Of a DNA stretch of 52,135 nt, positions 1-8,697 are shown one piece after another. The translations under genes and the position numbers were made by a program. The number at the start of each line of letters is the position of its first letter. Within the stretch, counting starts at the first letter, position 1. This DNA comes from an uncultured Opitutia bacterium. Lineage in GTDB: Bacteria > Verrucomicrobiota > Verrucomicrobiia > Opitutales > Opitutaceae. The notes beneath the pieces were generated by a model. That model was not told the DNA's origin, ran no database searches, and saw only the letters and a program-made list of their open reading frames with translations. The DNA lies in the NCBI GenBank assembly GCA_903855985.1, contig CAIOAO010000042.1, forward strand, positions 1 through 52,135. Direction: 5' to 3'.

Positions 1-56
1 GGTTACACTGGATGGCAGGCCGGGGAAAGAAAGGCGGCGCGCCCAACGCGGCGGGA

Positions 57-3000
57 TTACCGGGGAAACAGCTTGTCGAGTGACCCGAGATTCTTGAGCG
101 GCGCGGATTTTTTCTCCCGCACCGGCGCCACGACGATCGGCTTCGCGGCTGCGGCCGGTTCCTCCCGGCGCACCACCACGCCGGACTGCACCGCGGCCAG
201 TGCCCGGTCGAGTTTCACCGCTGACACCGGTTCCGCCGTGCCGAGTTCCTGCGCAAACAGGCTCACCCGGAATTCCTCGACCAGCCAGCGCAGCGCGTCC
301 CCACCCTCGCGGTCGCGCAGCTTGGCCGCCGCCGCCAGATACGGCGCCAGCTGGGCCGTGCGCTCGGCGTCCTTCGCCGAATTCTTCCGCCAGCGGTCCG
401 CGCGCAGTTTCATCGCCTTGAGGTACCGCGGGAGATGCGCGAGTTGCGCATAGGGAGTGGCCTGCAGGAAGTCCGTTCCGAGGAGGGCCGTCACGTCGCG
501 CTCCAGCCCCGAGGGCGGCGTGGCGTGCACCAGCAACGCCTGGCGCAGCGTCAAAATCTCGCGCAACAGATCCGTCAACCGCGGCACCAGCCCGCGCAGG
601 TCGGACTTCGCCCGTTCCAGCACCGCCGTGAACGCCGCCGTTGTCAGTGGCACCACGGGACGTTCGCACACCCAGCGCCGGATCGACTCCAGCGCCTGCG
701 CCTGCAGCTCCTCCAGCGGCAGCAGCGTTGCGGTGAGCGTGCCCAGCTCGCGCAGGGCCCGCAGATCGCGCTCCAGCCAGCCGAGGTCGTGGCCGAGCTG
801 GCGCCCCAGCAGCGCCGCGAGCCCGCGGCGGGTCGCCGCTTGGGCTTCCTCCGGAGTTTTAAAGAGGCGCAGTTCAATGCCTCCGTCCGCGGGCCGGAGT
901 CCGGGAAACGCGACGACCGGCACTCCCGCTGCGTCCGCAACCGGCACGCGCTCCGGGATATCCCCGAACGTCCAGGTGGTCTGCGCGGACTTCTCCCATT
1001 TCACCCGCGCGATGCGCCACGCCACCGGGTCCTCCCGCGCCACACTCGCGCTCGCCGCCCGCGACTGCAGGTGCAGCGCGGCGTGAATCTCGGCCAGCTC
1101 CCGGCTCGCACACAGTTCGCGCCCGTCCGCAGCGAGCACCCGGATGCGCACGCGCAGGTGGTCGGGCAGCGGTTTGTCCACCCACTGCGCCGGATCCACC
1201 GTCACGCGAAACCGTTCCGCAATCTGCGCGGCCAGCGCCACCGTCAGCGACTCCCGCCGGTCAGTGAGCCGGTCCCGCGCCGCCACCTGCGTAGCCAGGC
1301 TCTTCGCCGTGTCCGCCAGTGGCACAAACGCCCGCCGCAACTCCTTCGGCAGCGCCCGCAGGTAATGCTCCACCTTTGCCTCGAGGTGACCCGGCACCGC
1401 CCAGTCAAGCGCCGCGGGCGTGAGCAATTCCGCCTCGCGCACGCTCACGTCGAGCGTCACGCCGTCGTCGGCCTGCCCGGGCTTGTACGCATAGTTGAGG
1501 GGCAGCGCGGAGTTTTCCAGCGGCAGCTCGGCGGGAAACGCCTCCGCGTCATGGGCCAGCGCCTCGGGGTCGCGCAAGTCGTCCGGCTCCATCATCAGGA
1601 ACTTCGGCTCCTTGCCACGCCGCTCGCGCACGAGGTCCACCAGTTCGCCGACGGAGGAAACGGGGGTCCCGGCCAGTCGGGCCGCATAAAACCGGAACGC
1701 GGCCTCGTCGAGGTTGAGATACCCGCTGTCCCGCGTGCGCGTGAGGATCACCTCGATCTGTTCGCGCACCCGGCGGTTGTGCGCGATGAAATCCAACGGG
1801 AACACGATGGTGTCGTTCACGAGCCCCTCGCGGATGAAAATCTCCGTCGCCTGCGCCGGGTTGATCTTGCCGAAGCTCACCGCCTTGGTCTCCAGCTCGA
1901 GCCCGTACAGCCGGGTCCGCTGCTTCACCAGCACCCGCCCGCCCTCCTCATTCCAAAACGGCTCGCTATGCGCCACCCGCACGAGATGCGCCCCGAGATC
2001 CAGCGCCCACGCCGGGTCCAGCCGCGCACCGGTCCGGGCATACAGCCGCGTCGTCTCCATGATCTCGGCGGCCATCAGCCACGCCGGGGCCTTGCTGGGA
2101 CGCGGCTTCTCCTTCGGTCCCTTGCCCGGGGAGGATTTCTTCTTCGGGTCCTCCCGCACAAACAGCACCGAACCGGGAAACAGCGTCACGCGGCGGTCAT
2201 GCGTCGCCTTGTAGCCTCCGTTCTCCTCGTCGCGGTGCGCGATGTTGCCCAGCAAGCCGGCAAGGATGCTGCGGTGGATCGCGCGGAACGGCGGCGTGCC
2301 ATACGCCGTCGCCGCCGCGTCGTCGGTCTTCAGCCCGGTGAACGCCGACGTGAACTTGAACCCGTCCCGCTCCTTCAGCACGTCGAGCAGCTGGGTGTAG
2401 ATGTCGCGCCACTCGCGCATCCGGGTGTAGCTCAGGAAGTGGTCGCGACAGAAGCGGCGCAGCTTCGACTGCGCCAGTGTCTCAAACTGGTCGTGGTAGG
2501 TTTCCCAGATGTTGAGCAGCGTGAGGAAATCCGAGTCCGGGTGCGCAAACCGCCGGTGCGCCGCATCCGCCTGCGTCTGCTTGTCCATCGGCCGCTCACG
2601 CGGGTCCTGGATGGAGAGGCCCGCCGCAATCACGAGCACTTCGCGCACTGCTTTCTCCGTCCGCGCCTGCAGGATCATCCGGCCCACCGTCGGATCCACC
2701 GGCAGCCGCGCCAGCTCGCGGCCGATGGGCGTCAGCTGGCGCGTCAATGGAGGGCGGGTGCCCCCACCCGCTCCCACCTCTGAACGCGGTGAGGGCATCG
2801 CGTCTCCGCTATCTTCTTCGATCGCCCCCAGTTCCTCCAGCAGTGCATAACCCGCGCGGATGGATTTTACCGCGGGCATGTTGATGAACGGGAACCGCTC
2901 GATGTCGCCCAGCCCGAAGGCCTTCATCCGCAGGATGACATCCGCCAGGTTGGCGCGCTGGATCTCCGGCTGCGTAAAGCGCGGCCGCTCCAGGTAATCC

Positions 3001-4118
3001 GCCTCCGCGTAAAGCCGGATGCAGACGCCGTCGGCCACGCGGCCGCAGCGGCCCTTCCGCTGGTCGGCGCTCGACTGTGCAATCGGCTCGATCGGCAGCC
3101 GCCGCGTGCGCGCCTGCGGGGCGTAGCGGCTGAGCCGCGCCAGGCCGGTGTCCACGACAAAGCGGATGCCCGGGATGGTCAGCGAGGTCTCGGCGATGTT
3201 CGTCGCGATGACGATTTTCCGCCGCTGGCTCGGCGCAAACACGCGGGCCTGCTCCGCGTTGGAAAGCCGGCCGAAGAGCGGGACGAGCTCTTGCTGCTGC
3301 CCGAATGAGCGCAGCCGGCCCTCCAGCAAGTCGCTGGCTTCGCGGATGTCGCGCTCGCTCGGCATGAACACGAGGATGTCGCCCGACTGACTGTCGCGCA
3401 CGATGCGCTCCACCGCCTCCACCGCGCCGTCGATGTAGTGAAGCGCCTCGGATTTCGCGGTCTGTTCGTCGCCCTCGGCGGCGTCGCTGCCGAGGGAATC
3501 GAGCGGCGCATAGATGACTTCGACGGGATAGGTGCGGCCTTCGACCTTGAGCACGGGGGCGCCGTCGAAGGCCTGGCTGAACATCTCGGTGTCGATCGTA
3601 GCCGACGTGATGATGATCTTCAGCTCGGGCCGCTTATACCGGAGCGTGCGCAGGTGCCCGAGCAGGAAGTCGATGTTGAGCGACCGCTCGTGCGCCTCGT
3701 CGATGATCAGCGTGTCGTACTCGCGCAGCAGCGGGTCGCCCTGCACCTCGGCCAGCAGCATGCCGTCGGTGAGGAACTTGATCACCGTCGCCGGCGTGGT
3801 CTGGTCGTTGAAGCGGATCTTGCAGCCCACCTCGCGGCCCCAGGTCACGCCCAGCTCCTCCGCCACGCGGCGCGAGATGGACAGCGCCGCCACGCGCCGC
3901 GGCTGGGTGCAGGCGATGCGGCCGGTCATGCCGCGGCCGGCGGCGAGGCACATCTTCGGGATCTGCGTGGTTTTGCCGGAACCCGTCTCACCCGCCAGGA
4001 TTACCACCGGGTGCGCCTGGATGGCCGCGACGATTTCCTCCGCCCGGCTGCTGATGGGCAGCTCGGGCGGAAACTCGAGGCGGAAGCGGAAGGGTTGACT
4101 GGACGATGGCGCCGGCAC
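57..4118 (-). CDS. hrpA: ATP-dependent RNA helicase HrpA (DEAH box)
   Basis: A 1353-residue DEAH-box 3'-5' RNA helicase of the HrpA family, whose members are about 1300 residues long. The Walker A motif AGETGSGKT is at residues 42-50 and the DEAH box is at 140-143. It is followed by the second RecA domain (motif IATNIAETSLTIPGI, then QRKGRCGRV), the helicase-associated domain, and a long C-terminal region typical of HrpA. In other bacteria the family works on mRNA and stalled ribosomes. The chosen start is a GTG at 4118. The frame stays open for another 190 codons upstream, but that stretch lies antisense to the neighbouring membrane protein gene and has no helicase similarity. The divergent gene begins 48 bases away. 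No Shine-Dalgarno is visible, so the exact start is moderately sure; the identity is very sure. Confidence 0.95.
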   Translation of the reverse strand: MPAPSSSQPFRFRLEFPPELPISSRAEEIVAAIQAHPVVILAGETGSGKTTQIPKMCLAAGRGMTGRIACTQPRRVAALSISRRVAEELGVTWGREVGCKIRFNDQTTPATVIKFLTDGMLLAEVQGDPLLREYDTLIIDEAHERSLNIDFLLGHLRTLRYKRPELKIIITSATIDTEMFSQAFDGAPVLKVEGRTYPVEVIYAPLDSLGSDAAEGDEQTAKSEALHYIDGAVEAVERIVRDSQSGDILVFMPSERDIREASDLLEGRLRSFGQQQELVPLFGRLSNAEQARVFAPSQRRKIVIATNIAETSLTIPGIRFVVDTGLARLSRYAPQARTRRLPIEPIAQSSADQRKGRCGRVADGVCIRLYAEADYLERPRFTQPEIQRANLADVILRMKAFGLGDIERFPFINMPAVKSIRAGYALLEELGAIEEDSGDAMPSPRSEVGAGGGTRPPLTRQLTPIGRELARLPVDPTVGRMILQARTEKAVREVLVIAAGLSIQDPRERPMDKQTQADAAHRRFAHPDSDFLTLLNIWETYHDQFETLAQSKLRRFCRDHFLSYTRMREWRDIYTQLLDVLKERDGFKFTSAFTGLKTDDAAATAYGTPPFRAIHRSILAGLLGNIAHRDEENGGYKATHDRRVTLFPGSVLFVREDPKKKSSPGKGPKEKPRPSKAPAWLMAAEIMETTRLYARTGARLDPAWALDLGAHLVRVAHSEPFWNEEGGRVLVKQRTRLYGLELETKAVSFGKINPAQATEIFIREGLVNDTIVFPLDFIAHNRRVREQIEVILTRTRDSGYLNLDEAAFRFYAARLAGTPVSSVGELVDLVRERRGKEPKFLMMEPDDLRDPEALAHDAEAFPAELPLENSALPLNYAYKPGQADDGVTLDVSVREAELLTPAALDWAVPGHLEAKVEHYLRALPKELRRAFVPLADTAKSLATQVAARDRLTDRRESLTVALAAQIAERFRVTVDPAQWVDKPLPDHLRVRIRVLAADGRELCASRELAEIHAALHLQSRAASASVAREDPVAWRIARVKWEKSAQTTWTFGDIPERVPVADAAGVPVVAFPGLRPADGGIELRLFKTPEEAQAATRRGLAALLGRQLGHDLGWLERDLRALRELGTLTATLLPLEELQAQALESIRRWVCERPVVPLTTAAFTAVLERAKSDLRGLVPRLTDLLREILTLRQALLVHATPPSGLERDVTALLGTDFLQATPYAQLAHLPRYLKAMKLRADRWRKNSAKDAERTAQLAPYLAAAAKLRDREGGDALRWLVEEFRVSLFAQELGTAEPVSAVKLDRALAAVQSGVVVRREEPAAAAKPIVVAPVREKKSAPLKNLGSLDKLFPR

Positions 4119-4166
4119 GGAAAGAGGCTTGAGATTCCGCGTCCCAGCGGGAATGACAAACCTTCC

Positions 4167-4670
4167 ATGCAGCCTCCTCTCCTTCCCGAAGCCACCCTGC
4201 ACCGCGTGCTCCGCCTCGCGCGGATGGACGGTTTGGGCGTACTGTGGCTGGCCACGTTCTTCGCCCTGACCGCGGCGGCCGTGGGGGATCTCCCGGGCGC
4301 GATCGCCTGGCTGCTCGTCGCCGGCGCCGGCGCGATCGAGCTGCACGGCGCCGTGCTGCTGCGGGGGGCGGAAAAACGCGGGCTGGGCTGGCTCATCGCC
4401 AGCCAGCTCCTGTTCATGGGCGCCGTGTTCGTCTATTGCGCGTTCCGGCTGACGCACTACGACCCGACCGCGCTCCGCGAGGCACTCACCGAGGAGATGA
4501 AGGCCACGCTCACCCAGGCCAACTATGACGAGGAGGATTTCCTGCTCACCGTCTATCGCACCACCTACGGCCTGATGGCGGGAGTGACGCTGATCTACAA
4601 GGGCGGCCTGGCGGTTTACTATTTCCGGCGCCAGACGTCCGTCGCCGCGGCGGTGGAAATGGCCGAGTAA
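4167..4670 (+). CDS. Small integral membrane protein, unknown function
   Basis: A 167-residue protein that I do not recognise. It appears to have four hydrophobic segments: two in the first third (LGVLWLATFFALTAA and IAWLLVAGAGAIEL), one at GWLIASQLLFMGAVFVYCAF and one near the C-terminus at GLMAGVTLIYKGGLAVYYF. A charged loop of about 40 residues sits between the third and fourth. The ATG at 4167 is preceded by AAACCTTCC rather than a Shine-Dalgarno. It is transcribed divergently from hrpA with 48 bases between them, so their promoters overlap. The stop codon is 7 bases before an inverted repeat shared with the end of mobA. Coding is supported by coherent membrane topology and by the lack of a better frame. 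Confidence 0.75.
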   Translation: MQPPLLPEATLHRVLRLARMDGLGVLWLATFFALTAAAVGDLPGAIAWLLVAGAGAIELHGAVLLRGAEKRGLGWLIASQLLFMGAVFVYCAFRLTHYDPTALREALTEEMKATLTQANYDEEDFLLTVYRTTYGLMAGVTLIYKGGLAVYYFRRQTSVAAAVEMAE

Positions 4671-4677
4671 GCAGTCA

Positions 4678-4698
4678 GGGCAGGTCAAAGACCTGCCC
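4678..4698. repeat. Perfect hairpin between convergent genes, carries the mobA stop
   Basis: Nine-base arms GGGCAGGTC and GACCTGCCC separated by AAA. It lies between the stop of the membrane protein gene and the end of mobA on the other strand. The mobA TAG stop (4698-4700) overlaps the last base of the right arm. There is no T-run directly after the stem on either strand, so it is not a textbook terminator, although it may slow transcription from both sides. Confidence 0.8.
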
Positions 4699-5303
4699 TA
4701 CTTTGCCGCCGGTTCGTTCCAGTTGGTGAACAGCGGCGCCTCCGCCGTGGCAATCCCCCGCACCTGGAGCAAGCCCTGCGCTTCCGCCGCCGTGAGGAGC
4801 TTTTGCAGCGACAGTTCGCGCCGCTCCAGCGCCGCCCGCGCCAGCGGCAGGAGCTCGCGCGGATAAACCGCCGCCAGCGGTTCAAACCACTGGCCGTTCC
4901 GGCCCACCGCCCCGCGCCCCGGCGCGCAATCGGCCAGCAGCGACGCAAACCACGTCGGCGTCATCTGCGGCAAATCCACCGCCAGCACCGCCAGGTGACC
5001 CGCCCCGCACTGTTCCAGCCCGGCCACGATCCCACCCAGCGGCCCGCTGTCCGGACTGGCGTCGCGCACCACGCTGGCAAACCCCGGTGCCTCCAAAGCC
5101 CATGTCTGGTCCTCCCGGGCCGACAGAAAAACCTGCTTCGCGCCCGCGCGATCCAGCACGTCAAGCTGGCGCTGCCAGAGCAGCCCGCCTTCATGCGGGA
5201 GCAGCGCCTTGTCCCGCCGCATGCGGATCGAATGGCCCGCGGCGAGCAGGACGGCGTCAAAGCTGGCGGCGGACGCGGCCACGCTAGGATTTGAACGCGG
5301 CAT
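4698..5303 (-). CDS. mobA: Molybdenum cofactor guanylyltransferase MobA
   Basis: A 201-residue nucleotidyltransferase that would transfer GMP from GTP to molybdopterin to give the guanine dinucleotide form of the cofactor. The N-terminal nucleotide-binding signature reads LLAAGHSIRMRRDKALL at residues 19-35, a variant of the usual GGxSxRMGxDKA. Further on are GPLGGIVAGL and the acidic site AVDLPQM, both typical of the family. Its ATG at 5303 overlaps the last 20 bases of the upstream symporter gene, so the two are probably cotranscribed. It lies about 27 kb from the mod/moa block in this window. The stop codon falls at the edge of an inverted repeat. A related cytidylyl or adenylyl transferase such as MocA is possible but less likely. 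Confidence 0.85.
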   Translation of the reverse strand: MPRSNPSVAASAASFDAVLLAAGHSIRMRRDKALLPHEGGLLWQRQLDVLDRAGAKQVFLSAREDQTWALEAPGFASVVRDASPDSGPLGGIVAGLEQCGAGHLAVLAVDLPQMTPTWFASLLADCAPGRGAVGRNGQWFEPLAAVYPRELLPLARAALERRELSLQKLLTAAEAQGLLQVRGIATAEAPLFTNWNEPAAK

Positions 5304-6603
5304 CGCCGAAGTTCGCCTCGGCCTTCTTGTCGTCAAACTCCCCTTCCCACCGCGCGACCACCACGCTGGCGAGGCAGTTGCCGACGACGTTCACCGACGT
5401 GCGCGCCATGTCGAGGAGCGCGTCCACGCCGAGGATCATCGCCGCGCCTTCCAGCGGCAGGTTGAACGACTGCAGCGCCGCGATGAGCACGACGAGCGAC
5501 GCCCGGGGCACGGCCGCCACGCCCTTCGAAGTGAGCATGAGCGTGATCATCATCGTGATCTGCTGGCCGAGCCCGAAATGAATGCCCGTCGTCGCCTCCG
5601 CCGCCTGCGCGACAAACACCGAGGCGACCGCGAGGTGCAGGGTCGAGCCGTCGAGGTTGAACGTGTAGCCCGCCGGCAGCACGAAGCCCACGATGCCGCG
5701 CGGCACGCCGAGCTTTTCCATGTTGGCGAACGCGTCCGGCAGCGCCGCCTCGCTGTTCGCCGTGGCGAACGCCAGGGCGAACGGCTCGCGCACCGCGCGC
5801 ACGAAGGCCTTGAGCGGCACCTTCGCGAACCAGATCACGGCGCCAAACACGACCACCACGAAGATGACGAGCGCGAGGTACAGGGTGAGCACCAGCTTGC
5901 CCAGGTTGAGCAGCACGCCGAGTCCCTGGTGCCCGACCGTCACCGCGATGGCCGCCCCCACGCCGAGCGGCGCGAACTTCATGATGAGCCCGGCAAACTT
6001 GAACATCACCTGCGTGAGACTGGCGCAGAACGTCAGCACCGGCTTGCCCGCCTCGCCCGCGGCGATGACCGCGGTCGCGAAGATCACGGAGAACGCCACG
6101 ATCTGCAGCACGTCGTTGCGCGCGAGCGCGTCGAGGAAGCTCGTCGGGAAGATGTGCAGCAGCGTCTCCACCAGCGTCAGCGGCTTGTTCTGCGCCGCGG
6201 CGCCAAGGGCGGCCGCGCTGGCGGGGAGCTTCACCCCGACGCCCGGCCCGATGAAGTTGACCACCGCCAGGCCGACCACGAGCGCGGCGGTGGTGACGAT
6301 CTCAAAGTAAAGCAGCGCCTTCGCGCCGATGCGGCCGACCTTCCGGATGTCCCCCGTGCCCGCGATGCCCTGCACGATGCTGGCGAAGACCAGCGGCGCG
6401 ATCATCGCCTTGATCAGGTGCAGGAAGATGTCGCGTACCAGCGTCATCCACTCGTCCCAGCCCGTCTTCGTCGCCGGCGGCAGGCTGCTCATCCACCAGC
6501 CCACCAGGCAGCCCACGACCAAACCCAGGAGAATCTGCTGGGTGAGGCTGATGCGGTACCAAGGTCCGCGGGTCGTGCCGGCGGCAGAGTGTGGGCTGGC
6601 CAT
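5284..6603 (-). CDS. GltP-like dicarboxylate/amino acid:cation symporter
   Basis: A 439-residue protein of the DAACS family (GltP, DctA, GltPh), which imports glutamate, aspartate or C4-dicarboxylates. Family signatures are all present: the LPAGYTFNLDGS loop, SKGVAAVPRAS in the re-entrant hairpin, and DMARTSVNVVGN in the last transmembrane helix. The final residue of that last motif is Asn, where sodium-coupled GltPh has a sodium-binding Asp. From memory, Asn is also found in proton-coupled members, so proton coupling is likely; this is inference. About eight transmembrane helices are expected. The ATG at 6603 follows CAACCTCCC. mobA overlaps its 3' end. The substrate cannot be read from sequence, so no gene symbol is given. 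Confidence 0.93.
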   Translation of the reverse strand: MASPHSAAGTTRGPWYRISLTQQILLGLVVGCLVGWWMSSLPPATKTGWDEWMTLVRDIFLHLIKAMIAPLVFASIVQGIAGTGDIRKVGRIGAKALLYFEIVTTAALVVGLAVVNFIGPGVGVKLPASAAALGAAAQNKPLTLVETLLHIFPTSFLDALARNDVLQIVAFSVIFATAVIAAGEAGKPVLTFCASLTQVMFKFAGLIMKFAPLGVGAAIAVTVGHQGLGVLLNLGKLVLTLYLALVIFVVVVFGAVIWFAKVPLKAFVRAVREPFALAFATANSEAALPDAFANMEKLGVPRGIVGFVLPAGYTFNLDGSTLHLAVASVFVAQAAEATTGIHFGLGQQITMMITLMLTSKGVAAVPRASLVVLIAALQSFNLPLEGAAMILGVDALLDMARTSVNVVGNCLASVVVARWEGEFDDKKAEANFGDAAFKS

Positions 6604-6655
6604 GGGGAGGTTGTTTCAGCGGGTCCCGCCGACGCCAAGCCTGAAGGCGCATCAA

Positions 6656-6711
6656 GTAGCGCAGGCGTCCCCGCCTGCTATCACCCGGTGCAGGCGGGAC
6701 GCCTGCGCTAC
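6656..6711. repeat. Long inverted repeat with arms of 22-23 bases
   Basis: Left arm 6656-6678 and right arm 6690-6711 are complementary apart from one extra C in the left arm; the loop is 11 bases. The arms begin GTAGCGCAGGCGTCC. It sits two bases beyond the stop of the PhyH gene at 6714 and before the symporter start. I recall this sort of GTAGCGCAGGCG string recurring in Verrucomicrobiota genomes; a genome-wide count would settle that. It could serve as a rho-independent-like block or mRNA 3' stabiliser. Confidence 0.9.
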
Positions 6712-6713
6712 CC

Positions 6714-7556
6714 TCACCCGCGCGAGCGCTCCGTCATCGACGCGCGCGCTTTGCGCGACAGCTCGGCGATATGGCCGTCGTTGGCCATGACCTGCTCGAG
6801 GTGCCGCTTCCGCTGCGGACCCGCGGTGTTCATCATGATGTCACCGTACGCGCGTTCGACCCAGAAGCGGGAGACGCCGTTCAAGTAGTCACGCAGTTCC
6901 TGGATGCGGGCCTCGGGGTAGCGCTGGCACAGATTCATCGTAAACATCCGCCGCCACCCGCTGCCGCCAAACGCCGCGTGCTTGGTGTTGTGGTTGAACA
7001 CGAGGATGTCGCCCGGCTTGGTTTCCAGCGCGACCGCGGGCACATCCCGGCCGTGCAGGCCCCAGTTCTCCTCGCATTTGTAAATTTCGTTGTTGAGCGC
7101 CTGCGCGAAGCCGTCGCCGGTCCGATGACTGCCCGGGATCACGCGGAGGCAGCCGCTGTCCCGGCCCAGCGGGTCGAGGTAAAAGGCGATCTTGATGTGC
7201 AGCGTCTGCCCGGGATTCCAGCCGTCGGAGTGCCAGCCGGTGTCGCCCGCGTAATAATTTCCGTCGCTGGGCATGTAGTTGAAATCCTCGCCGAGGAGAC
7301 CCGCGGCGATTCCATGGATTCGCGAGTCATCCAGCAGGCTCGAAAGATATTCACTCCGGTCGATGAACGGCACGATGCAGGAGCGCCGCTTGCCGTCATG
7401 CGGTTTACCGTCATGGCCGCCGCCGTACTGGGTGACCACGGACTCGAACTCGCGGAGGATGTCGTCAATGCGGTCCTTGAGCAGGCCGGGAAATGCGAGA
7501 AAGCCGAAAGTCTTGAACTGGGTCAGCTGCTGTTCGGTAAGCTTGAGGTCGGACAT
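6714..7556 (-). CDS. Phytanoyl-CoA dioxygenase (PhyH) family protein
   Basis: A 280-residue non-heme Fe(II)/2-oxoglutarate dioxygenase of the PhyH fold. The metal triad is visible as H109-x-D111 in GWHSDGW and H193 in NTKHAAFGG; R202/R203 in WRRMF is the likely 2-oxoglutarate anchor. Bacterial members oxidise many kinds of small molecule, so the substrate is unknown. The ATG at 7556 is used because the frame upstream to 8117 is antisense to the divergent secreted-protein gene. A 184-base divergent intergenic region separates the two genes; I see no convincing promoter or operator in it. A second PhyH paralogue lies at 11105-11953 but is too divergent to be a recent duplicate. Confidence 0.88.
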   Translation of the reverse strand: MSDLKLTEQQLTQFKTFGFLAFPGLLKDRIDDILREFESVVTQYGGGHDGKPHDGKRRSCIVPFIDRSEYLSSLLDDSRIHGIAAGLLGEDFNYMPSDGNYYAGDTGWHSDGWNPGQTLHIKIAFYLDPLGRDSGCLRVIPGSHRTGDGFAQALNNEIYKCEENWGLHGRDVPAVALETKPGDILVFNHNTKHAAFGGSGWRRMFTMNLCQRYPEARIQELRDYLNGVSRFWVERAYGDIMMNTAGPQRKRHLEQVMANDGHIAELSRKARASMTERSRG

Positions 7557-7740
7557 GGGGTCAGGGGTTAGGCGGTGCGCTGGGATGGAAGAAGGTTCGG
7601 CCGCGGGGTTACAATCTAAATTCCCGCGCTCCGCCGGAGAGAAACCCGCCCGGAACTGTATCGGGTTGAACCGGACGCCCCGTCTGGCACCCTGCAGGAC
7701 AACCGCGCTTGCGCCGGCTGATCCCGAACCACCCCTGCCC

Positions 7741-8178
7741 ATGAAATTCCTCCTCGCCCTGCTCTGTCTGTCCGCCGGCACCGCCCTGGCCGAGGACGCC
7801 ACGCTCGCCGCCAACACCGTCCTGCGGACCGCGCACAGCCTCGTGATCCTCAAGGCTGGCACCACCGTCCAGGTCCTCGCGCGCAATGACAAGACCGTCA
7901 CGATCAAGTCCGGGGACAAGACCGGCCAGATTCCCGTGAGCGCCCTGGAGGCGTATTCCGCCGCCGACATGATGTCCGCCCCGCGCACCGCGCCGGTGAC
8001 TCCCCCGCCCGCCCCCGCGCCCGTTGCCGCGACCTCCCCGGCGCCCGCCCCCGCCCCCGCCGAACCCCGCCGGGCCCAGACGATGTACGGCAAGGCCGTG
8101 GAAAAAGCCCGCGACACCGCCGCCAGCCACGAGAAAACCCTCGTGCAGCCGACGGACGAGATCCTCGACGGAAAATAA
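7741..8178 (+). CDS. Secreted small protein with SH3-like core and Pro/Ala-rich linker
   Basis: A 145-residue protein that I cannot name. Residues 1-17 form a clear signal peptide (MKFLLALLCLSAGTALA), probably cleaved before EDATLAA. Residues 20-75 contain alternating beta strands of the type seen in small SH3-like domains (VLKAGTTVQVLARND-like pattern, then TIKSGDKTGQIPVSAL). A stretch of about 30 residues is nearly all Pro and Ala, a likely periplasmic spacer. The C-terminal 40 residues are charged and probably helical. It is followed after 12 bases by a membrane protein, so the two are likely one operon. Confidence 0.75.
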   Translation: MKFLLALLCLSAGTALAEDATLAANTVLRTAHSLVILKAGTTVQVLARNDKTVTIKSGDKTGQIPVSALEAYSAADMMSAPRTAPVTPPPAPAPVAATSPAPAPAPAEPRRAQTMYGKAVEKARDTAASHEKTLVQPTDEILDGK

Positions 8179-8190
8179 TCCCCGGCCTTC

Positions 8191-8628
8191 GTGGAATCCC
8201 AACCCCTCGCCTGGCGGCAGCGTCAGCCCAAGCTGTTTTACACCGCCATCGGGGTGGGCTCCGCGCTGGTTCTGGCCAGCGTCATCGCCCTGGTGTTCAC
8301 GGTCATCGTCGGGTTCATCAAGTCTTCCGACGCCTACGTGGGCGCCCTCGCGCGCGCGAAATCCTCCCCGGCCGTCGTGGCAGCGTTGGGCACGCCGCTC
8401 CAGGCAGGCTGGCTCGTCACAGGCAACATCCACGTCAGCGGCCCCACCGGCCTGGCCGAGCTCGCGATCCCGGTTTCCGGACCCAAGGGCCAGGCCACGA
8501 TCTACGTCGAGGCGACGAAGCACCTCGGCGAATGGCAGTTCGACCATCTCGTCGTCCAGCTCGAGTCCACCCACGAGCGCATTGACCTCGCCCCGCCCCC
8601 GCCACTCCCCGCGACCCCCGCGCGCTGA
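8191..8628 (+). CDS. Coa1-like (cytochrome oxidase assembly 1 family) membrane protein
   Basis: A 145-residue protein with one N-terminal transmembrane helix (about residues 19-43) followed by a soluble domain. The soluble part, with LGTPLQAGWLVTGNIHVSG, then PVSGPKGQATIYVEA and a final FDHLVVQLE strand, resembles the Coa1/Tim21-type domain found in many bacterial proteins annotated as cytochrome oxidase complex assembly protein 1. Whether it acts in oxidase assembly here is unknown, because no oxidase genes are nearby. The start is a GTG at 8191, 12 bases after the stop of the secreted protein gene. The Pro-rich C-terminus is low-complexity. Confidence 0.7.
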   Translation: MESQPLAWRQRQPKLFYTAIGVGSALVLASVIALVFTVIVGFIKSSDAYVGALARAKSSPAVVAALGTPLQAGWLVTGNIHVSGPTGLAELAIPVSGPKGQATIYVEATKHLGEWQFDHLVVQLESTHERIDLAPPPPLPATPAR

Positions 8629-8648
8629 CCGCCCGGGGCGGCCCGCGA

Positions 8649-8697
8649 TGTCACTTAATAAGTGACACTACGGCGGCGCGGCGCGCCGTCACTTTGC
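8649..8697. repeat. Palindromic repeat between convergent genes, contains the stop of the lipase maturation factor gene
   Basis: The core is a perfect 19-base palindrome at 8649-8667 (TGTCACTTA, A, TAAGTGACA). Just beyond it the sequence CACTACGGCGGCGCGG runs into GCCGTCACTTTGC, so AAGTGAC appears a further time near 8689-8694 on the minus strand. The TGA stop of the lipase maturation factor gene (8689-8691) lies in that second AAGTGAC. A similar string occurs inside the coding sequence of the MoaE-MoeB-rhodanese gene at 32820-32839. Confidence 0.8.

Noticed and set aside
435-2783. A 782-codon open frame on the plus strand opposite hrpA
   Set aside because: It is Arg/Gln/His-rich, has no recognisable domain and mirrors the codon pattern of hrpA. 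High GC makes long antisense frames common here.
4119-4688. Extension of the hrpA frame a further 190 codons upstream
   Set aside because: It would cover the divergent membrane protein gene on the other strand and has no similarity to helicase N-termini. The GTG at 4118 precedes the conserved region.
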